A stretch of DNA of 64,000 nt, taken from positions 16,989,001 through 17,053,000 of the forward strand of contig NC_003075.7 in NCBI RefSeq assembly GCF_000001735.4. The letters run 5' to 3'. The position numbers and the translations under genes are program-made. Below the pieces are notes generated by a model that worked only from the letters and a program-made list of their open reading frames with translations, was not told where the DNA came from and did not search any database. Positions 47,824 through 58,096 of the stretch are shown in pieces. Source of the stretch: Arabidopsis thaliana. Its lineage: Eukaryota > Streptophyta > Magnoliopsida > Brassicales > Brassicaceae. Within the stretch, counting starts at the first letter, position 1, and the number at the start of each line of letters is the position of its first letter.

Positions 47824-48582
47824 TCAAGACTCTCATATTTGCGGCTATGGATGGGGAATAAACGCAGAGGTACACCTAATCTCTCAAGCTTTTTTTTTAA
47901 CATATTGAGTTGTATGGATATCATATCAAGTGGGTGGACTTGAAAGTTGAAACCTTTTGACTCTCTGCAAGATGCTCCTATCTTCCTTTATTAGTATAGA
48001 GAGGTCCACACCACACATACACGAGTTAGGCAAAGCCGTTCAATTAAAGAGAAGATATAGAACAATATTAATAAGAAAAGCTTTAAAGATTCTAGATCAA
48101 GTGTACTGCCATTGATGAACTACATCAAACTTTTCTTCATTCTAAATCCGGCTTTTTTAATCTAACTTCTAGTAGTCTTTTCTTGTTTTCTTAGTGCTGA
48201 AAATAAACTTTCTGTACTATTAAGGGAATTAATAATAACCGTTTGGGAATGGTAGAGATGAACCAAGGAATCATTTGAGATGGAATCAGCCATCTTTTTA
48301 TCTAGAAGAATCTTTGTTTTTGTGTGTGTGAGCCTATATGTGATCTCAATATAATTGGAGTCATTATGAACTTAAGTACTTTTAATTTCTTGAATTATGC
48401 CGCTCATGATATGAAAATGATACAAGGTGACGAATCAAATATTTCAATTGAAGGTTTCCCTCAAAAGTGACAAGCTTTGCCTTCACTATTGAGGAAATTA
48501 ACAGTTCCACGTCAATTTTGCACCTTCTCTGTTTCTACTTCTCTCTTAGTTTTTTGTCATTTTCTTGTTGCGATAACCAAAG
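47824..48582. other. Intergenic between convergent CaM KMT and thaumatin-like pseudogene
   Basis: This is 3' UTR and AT-rich spacer with no supported gene. Confidence 0.55.
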
Positions 48583-49713
48583 CTACAAGCTGATCCAACC
48601 GAAAATCAAAAGGAGAAGAAAAGAAGCGGTATTTCTAGTCGATTCTCCGATAGCCATAGCCGCGTAATAAGAATTCGCTAATGACGCTTCTTCTATCGGT
48701 TGTTGTATCTCTGTACTCGAGTCAGTTCCAGAACCAGATTCACCTCCTGTCTCTTCAGGAGGTGGTTCTTTCGAAGACTTCAAACTGTTTCACACAATAC
48801 AAATACATAATCAAAGCTTTGATCTTTATAAACCAAACTCTGTCTTTCTTTAACTGTTTTAACTAAATCTACCTTGACAATTTGGGACAAAAAGTGATGG
48901 TGTAATCAGCACCACTACAAGTGAAAGTACTTGTGGCATCATCATACGCGTAACTGTACGATTTAGGACAAGCTGACTTAAAAACTTGTGAGTACATCGA
49001 CGGCTTGCAGCTATCTGGTGAACCGTATGCGCCACTGCAGCAATATTCCGGTCTTCCAAACGCCTCACACGCACTTCTACAAGCCAAACTCCTCTTGGCT
49101 TTGAGCTCCGTTGGGCAATTCTGGTTTAAGTCCGTGACACACCCTGTGGTGGGGCACAAACCAGAACCCTCCACGATCATGGGGAGGTTATAGCCATCAA
49201 CAAGGCTGACATCATAAAAGTCTAGAGACCCGGAAATACCGAGAGTGAACTCGGCTAGTGTGGCTGGCGGTTCAGCTCCGGATCCATTACATTCCATCTC
49301 CCCTGAGCCGCAATCTCCGGTGGATCAGCTCGTGGTACTACTAGAACCATCAAAGTTGCAGCCAGTACGGCCCCAAAAGCGACCAGACCAACCTGCAGGT
49401 GCTCGGAAAGTGCGAGAGGTATCTTTGGAGAGCTCGAATCCAGTGGAATCGAGTTTGGGACTACCTGAACCGGATAAAATCCCTGGCCACACTGGGAAAT
49501 CGCATTTGTTAACTAGCGTGAACGTTGTACACTTAACACCTTTAGGGAAAACAAAAACAGAGGAAAAAACAAAACGAGCTTCAGTAGAATTTGAGGAAGA
49601 GTGAAAAACTGAGATGAAGAAAACGTAAAAAATCGCTGACCATCACGGAGCAGCAAGAGGATAAATCCAAGAACAGAGGCGTAACGTGGGAGATGGAGAC
49701 TGAACAGAGCCAT
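48583..49713 (-). pseudogene. Thaumatin-like (PR-5) gene interrupted by an in-frame stop
   Basis: This is the left member of a tandem thaumatin-like pair (recognised as At4g36000). The inferred ancestral exons (minus) are 49713-49641 (start MALFSLHL, signal peptide), 49539-48873 and 48784-48583. Splice sites and frame are good throughout, and the first half reads as a normal thaumatin fold (TFTLVNKCDFPVWPGILSG, AGWSGRFWGRTGC). At 49327-49325 a TGA sits in the position where relatives have a Cys codon before STGDCGSG. After it the frame continues intact through the REDDD/disulfide core to a Ser/Glu-rich tail and a hydrophobic GPI-like end (SFLLLLIFGWISL). Only the 208-residue piece from ATG 49297 stays open, without signal peptide or the first strand. 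I therefore call it a pseudogene or truncated gene, unless the stop is a sequencing or accession difference. Confidence 0.8.
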
Positions 49714-50471
49714 GAGAAGGAGACAAGAAGACTGAGAAATCACAGAATCTCAAAGGGAATTGGTTGTGAGTGAGAGAGAATCTCTAATCATAAGGTCCAA
49801 GTATGTTTTTCCTCTGCAACTGATACTTGCTTTGTGTTATTTTTATATGTCAATGGGAATTCGATTGTGAAAGATGTATGAATAAACAAATATAGCAACT
49901 TTTTGAAAGAAAATGTTCGCCGCCACACTATGAATATAGCAACTTTTTTTTATGTGTTTTATTGTATAACCTAAACACTGTGATTACCCGCCAAGTTTAA
50001 CAGATATCCTTGAAGTTTAACATTAATTAAGATAAGTTGATTTTGATACCTAATGATAAGTCTCTTATCTCTTTGCAAGCATCAATATACTTGGCTAGAT
50101 TATTATATGGCTTTATAATCAGATTTCAAAATTGTAAAGTTTATTTGTTTAAGTTCTTCCATTTATTTATTTATCATTTTATGTTATTTTAAAATTTTAA
50201 AACGCATTACCAATCAATTAGTTGTGCAAGCAAAACTGTTATATATCTTACAGAGACACCATAAAGACTGAACATTTGTCTAAAAAATTACGTAGAAACT
50301 AATAGTAATACTAGAACTAATCCAATCTAAAATAAGTTGTTCTTCTACAAATTATCACCTAGAATAAATCACTCCTCGACTAACTAAAATCTTCTCTTCA
50401 ATGATCTTTTCTTTCTCGTCGAATGATTGAGATTGATGTTATTAAAAACTTCAAACGCAGCCGTACATGAA
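49714..50471. other. Intergenic between the tandem thaumatin-like genes
   Basis: AT-rich DNA forms the promoter of the interrupted gene and the 3' UTR of its neighbour. No gene is supported. Confidence 0.55.
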
Positions 50472-51976
50472 TCACAAAACGCGTTGCATCACCCAAGACG
50501 CGACAGCCAAAACGCCAATCGAAAACACGGCAGAAAGAGTTGGCGACGCGTTTGGAGATGCCTTAGAGTAGCTAACAGCTACGGGTTGGACTCCCTTCGT
50601 TGCACTCTTCACACTGAAAGACAAATTACACAAGAAAACAAATTTTAGTATCACCAATTTATTAAAGTAACGTTTTCTATAAAATATATTTGAACTATTT
50701 TGCAATGTGAACAAAAGAGCCGTGTTGGACCACGGTTCACCGACGTTTGAATGAATAAAAATCTAAATGCATACAACAGAGAACATTAGATATTTTTTCT
50801 ATTTTCATTTATTTTGGTTGATATAATTATGCCAACGGGTGAAAATGTGAATGTCGTCTTGTCATATGATTTCACAAATTGACAAAAGAACACGGACCAT
50901 TATGAAAAAGTATGTTCCATGATTTTTATTCGGTGATTGACCTCAAATTCAAAACGTTACACAAACAAAACAAAAAGGTGAATAATTCATCTCCAACCAA
51001 CATTATCAAACTTTTGAATGTGATAAAAAAATCGAAACCGGACTTCTTCTAAAGGAATCAGAACCAAACTTTTTTCCTTTTTCAATATGATTTGATCAGA
51101 TCATCGGAACCAACCTTTTCTAATTAGCAAAAAATATACCAATTTTTTTGAAAAAAATTCTAACTCGATTTTTGTACTTTTTGGTGAATAATGGAAATAG
51201 AAATTTTTTTACCTTGGGTTAGGAGAAGGACAGAAAGTGATGACGTAATCAGCTCCGCCACAAGTGAAGGTACTAGTTCCGTCGTCGTAAGCGTAACTAT
51301 AAGCTCTCGGGCACGCGTTTTTGAAAAACTGTGAGTACTCGCTTGGCTTACACGTGTCCGGCGTTCCAAACGCGCCGCTACAGCAGTACTCCGGCGTTCC
51401 AAACGCTTCACACGCGCTTTTGCAAGCTACTCCTTCAGCTCCCGTCGTCGCCACTTTCAGCTGAGCAGGACATGGACCGTTGAGCTCCGCAACGCAGCCG
51501 GTTGTCGTACAGTTTCCGGCGACGCCTCCGGCATCTCCTCCACCCTGAGGGACGATGGTCATCGGGATGTTGTAACCGTCGACGAGACTGACGTCGTAGA
51601 AATCGAGACCATTAGCTCCGTTTAAGGTGAATTCAGCGAGTGTAGCCGGAGGTGCAGCACCGGATCCGGAGCATTCTACGGTGGAAGAACCACAGTCCCC
51701 GGTGATGCAAGTGAATCTTCCGGTGGTTGCGTCTTGTGTGCAGAGAGTACGACCCCAAATACGACCGGACCAAGCTGCGGGGATCGGGATAACTCGTGTC
51801 TCGGTAGGGTTTAAGGAGAATCCGGTTGTAGGTAAAGGAGAGGTTCCGGCGCCGGAGAGAAGTCCAGGCCAGACGGTGTAGCTACACTGGTTAACGATGG
51901 TGAAAGTGGTGGAGGAAACTCCATAGATGAAAACAAGAATTAGAAGAAGAAAGAGAGAAACTTGAGATTGACCCAT
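50472..51976 (-). CDS. Thaumatin-like pathogenesis-related protein, GPI-anchor type
   Basis: This is the intact thaumatin-like (PR-5) protein, recognised as At4g36010, 301 residues. CDS exons (minus): 51976-51213 and 50613-50472, joined by a GT-AG intron. A signal peptide (MGQSQVSLFLLLILVFIYGVSS) targets the apoplast. The family pattern is complete: FTIVNQCSYTVWPGLL, the signature region with WSGRIWGRTLC, GDCGSSTVECSG, LAEFTL, DFYDVSLVDGYN, CKSACEAFGTPEYCCSGAF, and a C-terminal YAYDDGTSTFTCGGADYVITFCP, with the usual cysteines. The second exon adds a Ser-rich linker and a hydrophobic end (SAVFSIGVLAVASWVMQRVL), suggesting GPI anchoring. PR-5 proteins are defence-linked and can act on fungal walls or membranes; this member's activity is not shown here. 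The neighbour at 48.6-49.7 kb is its tandem copy. Confidence 0.92.
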
Positions 51977-54442
51977 TAGAGCAGAGAGTCACCAGAATCT
52001 AAATATATGAACTTTTGTGTTTTTATGTCGCCGGAGATGAGTTTACCGGTGACTCTGTTTCTGCTCTCGAGAGAAATGTATAAAGAGTGCAAATGTGAAG
52101 GCGTTGTATTTATATGGTAATGAAAGAAATTGGAGTGAGAGAGAGAGGTTTAGGGGATGGTTGAATCTTTTAAAGGGCTTGGAGATTTTTTAGAAAGGTC
52201 GGCTTCACGTGAGCCCATGCCGCCTTTGTCTAAGTTAGTCGGCCAATGTGTCGTTCATGTTCACGTTATTATTATTTTTAATGAGCATTTATATGTAGAA
52301 ACATTTCTTTTGAATCATAGAAATATTATTATATCATGTTCTTAATTGTTTATTTTGTATGATTCGTGCAATATGACAATATGGGTTGCATATGGATATT
52401 GATCAGTCTTGATGTCGGTGATCTAAAATAGAACTTGTCTCCTCCTTTGGCTTAAATAATATATTAGACGATCCATTACTTCGTTTGTAGTTTTCTTTTT
52501 CTTTAAGTAAAAGAGCAGAGCGAGAAAAAATTGGTTAGTGGTTTATCGATCACTAACGCAGACTAATCACCATAAAATGGAAATGTATTGAAGGAAATAA
52601 GGTGAACAACAAAAAAGGCTGACAAAGAAAACGTATTGTGTGATGCCATCCTTAGATTCTGCCCTCTTCTTTCTTCCAAGGGACACGGTCTTACAAAGTA
52701 TCTATAGCTACTATCCACCCAAGTTGTGTTGTGTCACTGTTAATTAATTATTACAATAAGTACAAGATGACAAAACTAAATATGATGATGTTTGATATTT
52801 CGTGAGACTCTCAAACATCTATCTCTCTCTATTTAGAATTCAAGCAGGAACATACAATACAGAAGTTCAGGAGAGGAATACAATTTTTTTTTTTTTTTTT
52901 TTTTGAGTTATTATTGGAAAGAGATACAGTGGCTAACGTTGGATGAGAATTTCCGTAAAGATTGTTTTATAAAGAAAGGGTGTTGGGTCAACGACATTCC
53001 AAGGTTTAGTTGTGTGATGTAGAGATATTAACTTTGTTGGTTCATGCTTCTTCCATTGTTACAAGTTATTTATGTTTTGACTAAGACATGTGACCGGTTC
53101 TTATGTTCAAATAGGAAAAACAAATACTACAAGTGGGGTAGGTCTCATGTATGTTTCTACTATGCAAATTTATTGAATTTGATCTTCTTTCCAAACATCC
53201 AAGCAAAATTGGTATGACTGATTAGAGATTTGGCTATATAGTTGCGTTTATGTTTAGTGCATATTTCTATAAAATGAAGTATAACCTTTAAATCCATGTG
53301 TGGTTGAAGATCCGAGTTTTTGGATGTAAAACTAGTAGAAGTTGCAGGTTCGATTGCACTTGGAATAAAAAAAAACTGACCAAATATCAAAAGAAATTGA
53401 TCCATAACCTTAAAATTGCTCATTAAGCTACCATTTCAAGAGACATCTATATGACAATGGAACTTAATACCATGAAAAATATTAGTGATTAATGCGATCT
53501 GAGGTGATTAGCAAGGTTTTCGTTGATTGGATCCAAGTGATGATATAAACAAGGAGATGTGGATGATGTTTAACCTAATCAGGTTTTTATATGTGGTTTA
53601 TTACTATAATCTTCTAACCAATGATCATATGATTTTGTGGCTTTGTTTGGACATGAAAAGGTGAACACCAAACTTTGGTTTCCAGTTTCTTCTATCAGGA
53701 AGATTCGTCATCAGTCTTGGATTTAGTTAATAGTGAATTAGGTTCAAACTTTTAACCCTTTAAAACGACTGTGACATTCCCTAAATGACTGTACAAAGCA
53801 GGGATTAATCAGGTAAGACTGAGGTCATCACTTGAACTTTGTCCACAAGATTTGTATCCAGTCCTTTATTGGTAAAGAAGGATGAAACTGCAAAATCATA
53901 TCCATCAATTCACAGGTTACTAATTAAGTCACAATTGATAATTGGGATGTCACTCATATCAGATAAAGCTAAAAAGTCTATAACAATTACCAACAACAAA
54001 AGAACCAGTGGATTGGATTCATCTTGTGTCAAAGGGTTAAAAAGTACTATTGAACTTGAGACGTCATACCTGTGCTGCTAATAGTCAAAACATCCAAGTA
54101 CAAAAGCAATGAACTGAAACTAGCAGCACTTTAATAAAAAGGACAAAACTCAAACTTTGGATGACATAAGTAATATGATGAGGTCAAAATTTCCAGAAAC
54201 AGATAGAAGAAAAGGAGAGAGCATCCATATCAAATAAAGCTAAAAACTTGTAATAGTTATAACAAAAAGGGATCACTCTGTATAATAATAAAAGCTCAAA
54301 AACACACCAAAAGGACCAGGCAATTTCATTCCCATCAACAACAAAAAAAAAGATAAATGAAAACGAAGAGTAATATATACCAAACTATATAACTCGATTC
54401 AATTTCATTCTTGTTTTTTTGTTTTGTTGATTAGGAAATCGA
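51977..54442. other. 2.5-kb intergenic: thaumatin-like promoter, spacer, CSP1 3' UTR
   Basis: A TATA box on the minus strand (TATAAATA, 52114-52107) precedes the thaumatin-like gene. A 21-base T run lies at 52884-52904. The CSP1 3' UTR lies just left of 54442. No coding region is supported; frames at 53160 and 53839 have no recognisable content. Confidence 0.55.
52107..52114 (-). promoter_or_regulatory. TATA box of the intact thaumatin-like gene
   Basis: CCATATAAATAC is read on the minus strand, about 135 bp upstream of the start codon. It fits a transcript start near 52080. Confidence 0.55.
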
Positions 54443-55342
54443 TTAAGCTACAGAAGAACATTCCCTTGCAAAGTGACCTTCCTTACCACACTTGTAGCAC
54501 GCATTATCATTACCTCCTCCACCGCTTCCTCTCTGGTCACAATCACGAGCCAAGTGACCAGAACCACCACACTGGTAACACCCACGAGAAGGCTGTCTCT
54601 TAGTCGCACAATCTCTTGCAATGTGACCAACTCCACCGCATGAATAACAAGTTCCACTACCACCACCACCGCTTCTGACGTTTCCGGCAGCAACCTTCTG
54701 AGTACAATCCCTAGCAAAGTGACCAACATCACCACAAGTGTAGCAACCATCGTTTCCACCTTTGACCGCTCCACGTTGGTCTCCGTTTCCAACTGATTTC
54801 TGAGTACAATCCCTAGCCACGTGACCAACATCACCGCAAGTGTAGCAACCATCGTTTCCACCTTTGGTGGCTCCACGTTGGTCACCGTTTCCAGCTGAAG
54901 TACAATCCCTAGCGAAGTGACCAGTATCACCACAATTGTAACAACCTTCTCCTCCTCTAGATCTACGTTCACCACCTCCGCCGCCGCCACCAATACCACA
55001 ATCTTTAGAGATATGACCTAACTCACCGCAATTGTAGCAACCGCTTCCACCGCCGCCGCGCCTAGCACCGTTACCACGAGAGTTATTCTCCTTCTTGAGA
55101 GAACCACCACCAGGAGCAGTAACATTGACGGCTTTAGTCTTACCGTCGCTTCCCTGAGTAATAGCGAACTCAACCGCATCGCCGACGGTTAAACTCCGGT
55201 AACCTTCGGAGACAATTGAAGATTGATGAACGAAAAGCTCTACGCTGCCATCGTCAGGAGTAATGAAACCATAGCCTTTAGAAGCGTTGAACCAGTTCAC
55301 CTTCCCGGTAGATCTCGCCGCCGATTGATCCTCTGAAGCCAT
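54443..55342 (-). CDS. CSP1: Cold shock domain protein with seven CCHC zinc knuckles
   Basis: This encodes a single-exon 299-residue RNA chaperone, recognised as CSP1/CSDP1 (At4g36020), which melts RNA secondary structure and supports translation and growth in the cold. The N-terminal cold shock domain (about 12-78) has RNP1 (KGYGFI) and RNP2 (LFVHQS). Seven CCHC knuckles of the form CYxCGxxGHxxxDC follow, separated by Gly/Arg-rich spacers. The last is [14 protein letters not shown] before the terminal SSVA. Knuckles 3 and 4 with their spacers are a recent 102-bp tandem duplication (54696 versus 54798). The long antisense and shifted frames over this gene come from its Gly-rich composition. 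Confidence 0.95.
   Translation of the reverse strand: MASEDQSAARSTGKVNWFNASKGYGFITPDDGSVELFVHQSSIVSEGYRSLTVGDAVEFAITQGSDGKTKAVNVTAPGGGSLKKENNSRGNGARRGGGGSGCYNCGELGHISKDCGIGGGGGGGERRSRGGEGCYNCGDTGHFARDCTSAGNGDQRGATKGGNDGCYTCGDVGHVARDCTQKSVGNGDQRGAVKGGNDGCYTCGDVGHFARDCTQKVAAGNVRSGGGGSGTCYSCGGVGHIARDCATKRQPSRGCYQCGGSGHLARDCDQRGSGGGGNDNACYKCGKEGHFARECSSVA
54696..54899. repeat. 102-bp tandem duplication inside CSP1
   Basis: Two near-identical 102-base units, starting TTCTGAGTACAATCCCTAG at 54696 and 54798, encode consecutive 34-residue zinc-knuckle modules. They differ at a handful of positions. This is the youngest step in the zinc-knuckle expansion. Confidence 0.8.
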
Positions 55343-56083
55343 CGTTAAAAAAAAAAGTTGAAGAAGAGATTGAGAAATTAGGGTTTTTTAAGTTGGGAAA
55401 TCCTTAGGCGTGTGTGTGTATATATATATAGAGGTAGAGTGGGATTAAATCTGTAATTAAGAGGAAATTAATGAGAAAACCCTAATTTTAGTGGGGAATG
55501 TAATTAAACCCTAATTTGACTATGCCGCCTAATTAAAAATTTTGGTGGAATATTCTTTGGGACTGGAGAAATTTAGGAAACTTGCTATTTCACTTTTTTT
55601 TTATCCACGTCCGTTTATCAGCTGTGCACGCGTCCACGCTTGAATTTTAATCGTGGTCGTACGTTATGATTTTCTTACAGTGAATCGCGATAAGATTGGG
55701 ATCTTAGTCCAATTTTTACATTGGGCCAATTGTTTGTGGTCCAAGATTTTTACTCTGATGGGCTTAAGCTGGACTTGGTATGGCCTTTTTTATATTTTAT
55801 TTCCCGATTCGGCTGGTTACTACTAAATCAATATCCATCAAATAAATTGTACTTTTAGCTTCAGGCTATGGTATTGCAGCTTTTGCTTATGCTTTTCAAA
55901 ACTACAAAATGTTGGTGATCAGTGATCTCTCATTGTCAATACACAAAATTAGGTATTGAAAAATAAAACTTTATACAACTTTTTGATAGTGGTTAAAAAA
56001 CAGAGTCACCTACATAAAAAATCATTGGAACACACGTGGAAATCAAATCCTAGTATTTTCTAATAATTCATTCAATGGGAAAA
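55343..56083. other. Intergenic: CSP1 promoter and ARO3 3' UTR
   Basis: Telobox and TATA elements lie in the first 170 bp. The remainder is AT-rich without a gene. Confidence 0.55.
55378..55514 (-). promoter_or_regulatory. Three telobox motifs upstream of CSP1
   Basis: The telobox AAACCCTAA or its complement occurs at 55378-55386, 55477-55485 and 55506-55514. These sit close to the presumed TATA (TATATATATATA, about 55420-55430) and the start codon at 55342. The clustering fits a translation-associated gene expressed in dividing cells. Function is inferred. Confidence 0.5.
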
Positions 56084-58096
56084 TTACAAGTGAAAGCCTC
56101 TAGATCCTCTTGATTGGTAAAGCTCGAGTCTGCTCTTAGCTTCATACAACAAAGCTTCCATATCTTCATCTTCAAGTACATTAGCTTGCTTCGATGACCA
56201 TTCCAATACCGTTAACACTTCGTCTTTCGCTAACTGTTCACTGTCTGGAACATTCATCGCCACGTAGCTCAGCAAAACCATCGCCGGAATCTGTGCTCCG
56301 TTCTCTCCGAAATACGCTAACTGAACCAGAAGCTTTGATCCTCCAGCTTCGATGATTGTCCTCGAGTGTTCTTTCCCTAAAAAGTTATCCTCCGTCGCGA
56401 ATTTCGCTAACGCGATCGCTACCTCCGCCGCTAAATCTGGTTCTCCGTCGTCGAGGAGTTTTACCAGAGGCACGATCATATGCGTTTCCGCTGATTTGAA
56501 CGTTCTCGCTAGGTTTCCGATGGATCTTACACAGGGGATGAGTAAATCGGATCCGGCGTCGGCGTTTTCAACGATTCGGAATAACTGGTCAACCACCGCT
56601 TTGCACGCCGGTGAAGTGCGTCTGAACGCGGATCTTCTCAGATCTGCGTTTTCCTCAGCCACGGCGGTTATCTCCATGATAGCCATAGCTGTGTTATACT
56701 TAGTCTCTTCGTCTCCTTTGTCTAGTAAAACCGCAAAACAGAGTAAAGCTCGTGACTCGGTGATGACTCGGCAGATCGATGAGTTTCCTACAGCGAGTTT
56801 CCATAACGCTCTCGCCGCCATCGCTTTCATATAAGTCTTCGTCACCGGATCTTCAAGCTCTCTCCCTCTCGTCACCGACGCGTTTCGCGATTGATGTGCG
56901 ATACTACCGTAAGCCTTGATCTGTGAACTCATACTATAACTCTTCTCCGGTATCTTTTCCGGGGGTTTATCGTCGTCGCCGGTAACAAATCGGCTAGAAA
57001 GATTCGATTTCGATCCTGATCCAACCGCTTTCATCGCCATTGTTGTTGCAACGATGCTATGCATCTGATTCGTCATCGGACTCGAGACTCCGATATGATT
57101 ATCGTCGTCCTCCTCCTCGTTCAACGCCGGTAAATTCTCTTTACTACTACTGATTTTACTCGCCATTACGACGGCGTGATGCATCGACGTTGCTCTACCC
57201 GCAACAACCGCGTATTTGCTATGTTCTTGAACCGTTTCAAACGCTAAATGACTCACAAGAAGCCTAATCACGTTGTTTTGCGCAAACAGTTCTTGACATT
57301 TGGCGTGATTACCAGAAACAAGCTCTGAAACAGCCCAAGCCACAACGGCTTGAACCTTCATCGAACCTTCTTTAAGAATACTTGAAAGCACTGAACAAAC
57401 ACCAAGCTGAATCATATGCTCAACACTTTCCGGGTCACGACCCAGTAACCCGATTGTTCTCGCTGCGTTTTCTTGACCGTCGATTTTACCTTCTTTTACA
57501 AGTTTCAACAAAGGGTTGACTCCGCCTTCTTCAACTATCAGTTTCACGTATCTATCGTTATCTCTTGCTAAAGAAGCCAACGACGCGGCGGCGTCTGATT
57601 TATCTTCCGGCGAACCGGTCATCAGAACCGCGATTTGTTCCCAAATTAAGCACAAGATTGGTTCGTTGGCTGCGATTGGCGGGAGACCTAAGTAACCAAA
57701 CCCTTCGTCGTCATCGTTACCGGCTGGAGTTGAGACACGGAGGAGCCAAGAGACGTCGCCGACGGAGTTTTCTAGTTGAGAAATCATTTTACGGAATGCT
57801 GCGGCGGGGATTATGTTGAAAAGTCGCATTATGTAGCCATCGTCACGGCATCTTTGGACCATCGTCAATGCTTTTTCAAGAACGTTTTCAGTGTCGTCGA
57901 GGATACGGCGCGTGGGACGTTCGTAGAGGTCGGAGCTTGCACGGGCCGCTTGACGGAGAAGAGCAGCGAGCTTTTCCGTTTTGGACTTGATATCGGCACA
58001 TTCTTGTTTGTTGATTGTGGCTTCATCTCCGGCTTTCACCACTTGGTCTGCAAGTTGAATCGGGCGAGACAATATCTGCTTGGCTAGATCACCCAT
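56084..58096 (-). CDS. ARO3: Armadillo repeat only protein 3
   Basis: This encodes a single-exon 670-residue protein, recognised as ARO3 (At4g36030). ARO proteins are plant-specific ARM-repeat scaffolds; ARO1 and relatives guide polarised tip growth and actin through ROP signalling. The N-terminal helical region (LSRPIQLADQVVKAGDEATINKQ) is typical of the family. ARM-like repeats start near residue 160 (DAAASLASLARDNDRYVKLIVEEGGVNPLLKLV, AARTIGLLGRDPESVEHMIQLG, VVAWAVSELVSGNHAKCQ). A disordered Ser/Lys linker (about 300-410) interrupts the repeats. They resume with KAMAARALWKLAVGN and run to the end (GSKLLVQLAYFGENGAQIPAMVLLSYVAMNV). No U-box is present, hence ARM only. The neighbouring ROP gene is 20 kb away. 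Confidence 0.94.
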   Translation of the reverse strand: MGDLAKQILSRPIQLADQVVKAGDEATINKQECADIKSKTEKLAALLRQAARASSDLYERPTRRILDDTENVLEKALTMVQRCRDDGYIMRLFNIIPAAAFRKMISQLENSVGDVSWLLRVSTPAGNDDDEGFGYLGLPPIAANEPILCLIWEQIAVLMTGSPEDKSDAAASLASLARDNDRYVKLIVEEGGVNPLLKLVKEGKIDGQENAARTIGLLGRDPESVEHMIQLGVCSVLSSILKEGSMKVQAVVAWAVSELVSGNHAKCQELFAQNNVIRLLVSHLAFETVQEHSKYAVVAGRATSMHHAVVMASKISSSKENLPALNEEEDDDNHIGVSSPMTNQMHSIVATTMAMKAVGSGSKSNLSSRFVTGDDDKPPEKIPEKSYSMSSQIKAYGSIAHQSRNASVTRGRELEDPVTKTYMKAMAARALWKLAVGNSSICRVITESRALLCFAVLLDKGDEETKYNTAMAIMEITAVAEENADLRRSAFRRTSPACKAVVDQLFRIVENADAGSDLLIPCVRSIGNLARTFKSAETHMIVPLVKLLDDGEPDLAAEVAIALAKFATEDNFLGKEHSRTIIEAGGSKLLVQLAYFGENGAQIPAMVLLSYVAMNVPDSEQLAKDEVLTVLEWSSKQANVLEDEDMEALLYEAKSRLELYQSRGSRGFHL

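Noticed and set aside
49245-49604. 119-codon plus-strand frame antisense to the thaumatin-like pseudogene
   Set aside because: It is the mirror of a GC-rich coding exon. The coding signal is clearly on the minus strand.
52884-52904. 21-base T run as a possible retroposon poly-A tail (minus strand)
   Set aside because: No recognisable element body or target-site duplication is adjacent. It is more likely a simple homopolymer.
53335-53365. GGTTCGATTGC resembling a tRNA/SINE B box
   Set aside because: No A box, acceptor stem or poly-A tail could be paired with it.
54448-54999. 183-codon frame on the same strand as CSP1 but shifted, hydrophobic/valine-rich
   Set aside because: It is an alternate-frame shadow of the Gly/Cys-rich zinc-knuckle repeats and has no independent motif.
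56352-56834. 160-codon plus-strand frame antisense to ARO3
   Set aside because: It is a shadow of the intact 670-residue ARO3 frame.
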